Shown: positions 6,947 through 9,243 of the stretch, in pieces
Position numbering within the stretch: the stretch's first letter is position 1
How the letters are laid out: each line of letters starts with the position of its first letter
Assembly: GCA_913058195.1 (NCBI GenBank)
Contig: CAJXPP010000069.1
Span: forward strand, 1-9,243
Source: an uncultured Gammaproteobacteria bacterium
GTDB lineage: Bacteria; Pseudomonadota; Gammaproteobacteria; Nitrosococcales; Methylophagaceae
DNA: 9,243 nt
Direction: 5' to 3'
Notes under the pieces: generated by a model
Seen by the model: the letters and a program-made list of their open reading frames with translations, nothing else
The model's database searches: none
Told to the model about the DNA's origin: nothing
Made by a program: the position numbers and the translations under genes

Positions 6947-8168
6947 GGAATGGATTTGGTTCAATTAACTCTGACTCAAATACCACGGTTGCTTGACCAT
7001 CTTTGTTCCATTGACCAACACGAGCTTTACTCCACAAGTGATGGTTAGGATGAAGCTTCACGTAACCTTCAGGTGCTTTTGCAGTTAACTCAATGTCACC
7101 TTTTTCAGATTCAGCAACGACTTTATCAACATCAAAAGAACCTGCTCTTTCAACAGCTGCTTTCCATAACCAAGGACCTAAATAAGCGGCTTGAGTTACA
7201 TCACCCATTACGCTGTCTTCACCCCACATAGCTTTGAATTCTTTAACAAATTCAAGGTTGCTAGGATTGTTTTGGCTTTGGAAATATTTCATGATTGAGT
7301 AAAAACCTTCTAAGTTTTCACCGCCTATGCCCAAAACCTCATCTTCTGTTACTGAGATTGTTAACAAAGTTTGTTTATCAGATGTAATACCTGCTGCTTT
7401 CAATTGTTTGAACCATGCAACGTTACTACCACCCACTACTGCGGCGTAAATTACATCAGGTTTTTTCAAACGAATCTTATTGATGGTTGAACCAAATTGT
7501 GTGTTACCTAATGGTTTGTAATCTTCACCAACAACTTTTCCGCCTAATACATTTTCAATGTGTTTACGGGCAATTTTCATTGATGTACGTGGCCAGATGT
7601 AATCAGAGCCAATTAGATAAAACGTTTTTGCTTCTTTTTCTTTAGCTACCCAATCCAAACCAGCAAGAATTTGTTGTGTTGCTTCTTGACCGGTGTAGAT
7701 AACATTATGTGATTGTTCAAGACCTTCATAGAATGTCGGGTAATAAAGCAAACCATTTTCTTGTTCAAAAACAGGTAATGCCGCTTTACGTGATGCAGAA
7801 GTCCAACAGCCAAACACGGCTGCTACTTTATCTTTAGCTAAAAGCTTACGTGATTTTTCAGCAAAAGTTGGCCAATCACTTGCGCCATCTTCCTGGATAA
7901 TTTCAATTTGACGACCTAAAATACCGCCAGACTCATTGATTTGTTTGATCGCTAACTTTTCTGCTTGTTGCGCACCGGTTTCACTGATCGCCATGGTGCC
8001 GGTCAGTGAATGCAAAATACCTACTGTTACCGTGGTATCGGTTACAGCCTGACCTGTTGTTGTTGCATCCATCGCCATTGCGCTGGTTGAAATAAATCCT
8101 GCAGCAACCATTGCACTTAGCAATGCCGCCGTTTTACCTAAGAATTTTCTTCGTTTAAATTTACTCAT
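6930..8168 (-). CDS. urtA: Urea ABC transporter substrate-binding protein UrtA
   Basis: This 412-residue periplasmic protein captures urea, and perhaps short amides, for the UrtBCDE importer. The N-terminus KRRKFLGK (5-12) followed by a hydrophobic stretch and AMA (30-32) looks like a twin-arginine (Tat) signal with cleavage after A32. The mature part shows UrtA family blocks: TVGILHSLTGTMAISE (48-63), FGCWTSASRKAALPVFE (119-135), YYPTFYEGLEQS (142-153), NVIYTGQEATQQ (155-166), IGSDYIWPRTS (186-196), LTISVTEDEVLGIGGEN (269-285), VTQAAYLGPWLWKAAVE (324-340) and the end LIEPNPFPAGYQ. AGGAG at 8176-8180 lies 7 bases before the ATG. The gene is 55 bases after fmdB. The related protein in Methylophilus amide operons is called FmdD, so amide binding is possible, but the sequence alone does not settle the ligand. 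Confidence 0.96.
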   Translation of the reverse strand: MSKFKRRKFLGKTAALLSAMVAAGFISTSAMAMDATTTGQAVTDTTVTVGILHSLTGTMAISETGAQQAEKLAIKQINESGGILGRQIEIIQEDGASDWPTFAEKSRKLLAKDKVAAVFGCWTSASRKAALPVFEQENGLLYYPTFYEGLEQSHNVIYTGQEATQQILAGLDWVAKEKEAKTFYLIGSDYIWPRTSMKIARKHIENVLGGKVVGEDYKPLGNTQFGSTINKIRLKKPDVIYAAVVGGSNVAWFKQLKAAGITSDKQTLLTISVTEDEVLGIGGENLEGFYSIMKYFQSQNNPSNLEFVKEFKAMWGEDSVMGDVTQAAYLGPWLWKAAVERAGSFDVDKVVAESEKGDIELTAKAPEGYVKLHPNHHLWSKARVGQWNKDGQATVVFESELIEPNPFPAGYQ

Positions 8169-8223
8169 AATATATCTCCTGTTGATATAATTTTTAGTAC
8201 ATTTTTTTATAAAGTGGTGACGC
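8169..8223 (-). other. AT-rich fmdB-urtA spacer
   Basis: This 55-base spacer contains the urtA ribosome site and a run of A residues in the transcript sense (AAAAAAATGTACTAAAAATT). I see no convincing stem-loop, no -35/-10 pair and no sigma-54 motif. The simplest reading is that urtA is cotranscribed with fmdAB, but an extra promoter cannot be excluded because the stretch is so AT-rich. Confidence 0.4.
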
Positions 8224-8568
8224 TCAATGTCCTAGCATCCAAGGTCTTGCGGTTTTCTTCGTTTGCATCGATAGGCCGTGTCCTGTAGTTGTTGAGTTAG
8301 ATTTTTCTTTAGATGCCGGTTTGCAACTATGTGAACCTGTGCAGCCACAACTAGACCGTCGAGCTTGTCTAGGTTCATGAGCTGCTTTTTCATTTCGCTC
8401 ATGTGCTACTCGCGTCGACGAACTCACTAGGGCTAAATGAGGTGCAGAAATAATTCTGGGCGCCATTTCTCCACATGATTCACACAACGACGGATTAGCA
8501 TATTCACTCATCTTACGAAGCGCGGTAAACGTTCCGCATGATTCACATTGATAGTCATATAAGGGCAT
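8224..8568 (-). CDS. fmdB: FmdB-family zinc-ribbon protein, putative regulator of the amide/urea operon
   Basis: This 114-residue protein starts MPLYDYQCESCG, the hallmark of the FmdB zinc-ribbon family, with two CxxC knuckles (C8/C11 and C29/C32) that should bind one zinc. In Methylophilus methylotrophus FmdB was proposed to regulate the formamidase operon; its molecular action is not firmly known. After residue 45 the chain is polar, basic and probably disordered, with a second small cysteine group C74-x-C76 and C82 near H80, and it ends RPWMLGH, a tail I associate with formamidase-linked FmdB proteins. It is longer than the minimal family domain (about 40 residues). CGGAG (8576-8580) lies 7 bases before the ATG, and the start is 13 bases after the fmdA stop, so the two are surely cotranscribed. 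Confidence 0.85.
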   Translation of the reverse strand: MPLYDYQCESCGTFTALRKMSEYANPSLCESCGEMAPRIISAPHLALVSSSTRVAHERNEKAAHEPRQARRSSCGCTGSHSCKPASKEKSNSTTTGHGLSMQTKKTARPWMLGH

Positions 8569-8581
8569 CTAATTTCTCCGG

Positions 8582-9243
8582 TTACGATGTAGAGCTTAAA
8601 TCTGAACCTGGCATAACCAGTTTCAATGGCCCGTCAGCATTTGGTCGTATATCAAAATCAAATATTCCGGTGGGGATCCATAAGGTTGCACAAGCATTAG
8701 GAATATCAACAATACCGCTGATATGACCTTCTACCGGTGCCGTACCAAGAATTGAAACTGCCTGCTCACCGGTGTAACCAAATTTTTTCAGATATTCAAT
8801 CGCATTTAGACAAGCTTGTTTGTAGGCCATATTTACATCTAAATAACCTTGTTTCCCTTGCTCATCAACCGAAATACCTTCGAAAATCATGTAGTCACTG
8901 TAATTTGGACTCACTGGGCTAGGTTGGAATATAGGATTTTTAACACCATATTTTTTAACGCCATCTTTAATCAGCGTCACCTTTATATCTAAGTACCCAG
9001 CCATTTCAATGGCGCCACAGAATGTAATCTCGCCATCGCCTTGAGAGAAATGGAGATCACCCATCGATAGGCCGCCATCTTTGACATAGACAGGGAAAAA
9101 GACCTTTGAACCTTTGGTCAGATTTTTAATGTCGCAGTTACCACCATGTTCACGAGGTGGAACTGTTCTAGCACCTTCTTTAGCTGCTGCGGCTGAGGCA
9201 TCACCTTTCATTCGGCCCATTACAGCGGCTGTTTCGTTTGGGG
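8582..9243 (-). CDS. fmdA: Formamidase/acetamidase, FmdA/AmdA family (C-terminal part only)
   Basis: The frame is open to the right edge; 219 codons are visible, beginning PNETAAVMGRMK, so the ATG at 9220 is internal and not a start. Full-length relatives are about 400 residues, so roughly the C-terminal half is present. Conserved blocks are VPPREHGGNCDIKNL (about 9160-9119), MGDLHFSQGDGEITFCGAIE (about 9064-9006), the segment NPIFQPSPVSPNYSDY near 8936-8886, ACLNAIEYLKKFGYTGEQA (about 8814-8758) and SGIVDIPNACATLWIP (about 8724-8677). The family hydrolyses formamide or acetamide to ammonia and the acid in the cytoplasm; it is unrelated to the nitrilase-fold formamidase AmiF. Formamidase is favoured over acetamidase because of the adjacent fmdB and the similarity I recall to FmdA. 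The stop is followed after 13 bases by fmdB. Confidence 0.93.
   Translation of the reverse strand, partial: PNETAAVMGRMKGDASAAAAKEGARTVPPREHGGNCDIKNLTKGSKVFFPVYVKDGGLSMGDLHFSQGDGEITFCGAIEMAGYLDIKVTLIKDGVKKYGVKNPIFQPSPVSPNYSDYMIFEGISVDEQGKQGYLDVNMAYKQACLNAIEYLKKFGYTGEQAVSILGTAPVEGHISGIVDIPNACATLWIPTGIFDFDIRPNADGPLKLVMPGSDLSSTS

Noticed and set aside
8169..8223. A promoter or NtrC/sigma-54 site in front of urtA
   Set aside because: The spacer is AT-rich, but I found no GG-N10-GC core of the sigma-54 type and no credible -35/-10 pair; nitrogen-controlled promoters, if any, are probably upstream of fmdA beyond the window.
9218..9220. The ATG at 9220 as the start of fmdA
   Set aside because: The frame stays open to the window edge with family-like residues before it, and a start here would remove about half of the enzyme.

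Overview
This window is one co-directional block of nitrogen-scavenging genes, all on the minus strand, so transcription runs from the right edge to the left edge. In transcription order it holds: the C-terminal half of a formamidase/acetamidase (fmdA), a small zinc-ribbon protein (fmdB), a complete five-gene urea-type ABC transporter (urtA, urtB, urtC, urtD, urtE), the urease accessory gene ureD, and the urease structural genes ureA, ureB and ureC. Only ureC is cut at the left end, and fmdA at the right end.

The logic is coherent. UrtA binds urea (possibly short amides too) in the periplasm, UrtB and UrtC form the inner-membrane channel, and UrtD and UrtE hydrolyse ATP. Imported urea is split to ammonia and carbamate by the UreABC nickel enzyme, whose metallocentre assembly needs UreD. 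FmdA would release ammonia from formamide or related amides. The usual partners ureE, ureF and ureG are not in the window and would be expected beyond the left edge. Gene spacing is tight (a 4-base overlap up to 55 bases) except for 130 bases between urtA and urtB, which carry a strong stem-loop. No gene-free stretch exceeds 300 bases, and no RNA gene, insertion sequence or CRISPR array is visible.

The organism looks like a Gram-negative proteobacterium, most likely a gammaproteobacterium, of moderate to low GC (roughly 40-45% by eye). Separate UreA and UreB subunits, the urt-ureDABC order and a Tat-like signal on UrtA fit this. The fmdA-fmdB-transporter order recalls the amide/urea operon of Methylophilus methylotrophus, so a methylotroph is possible, but the sequence does not prove it.

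The first 26 bases are not biological: they match the Illumina Nextera Read 1 adapter including the Tn5 mosaic end. The break in ureC is therefore a sequencing or assembly edge, not a real gene truncation. I see no undescribed system here. The most interesting items are the urtA/urtB intercistronic hairpin, a possible six-codon leader translationally coupled to ureD, and an extra cysteine cluster in FmdB.
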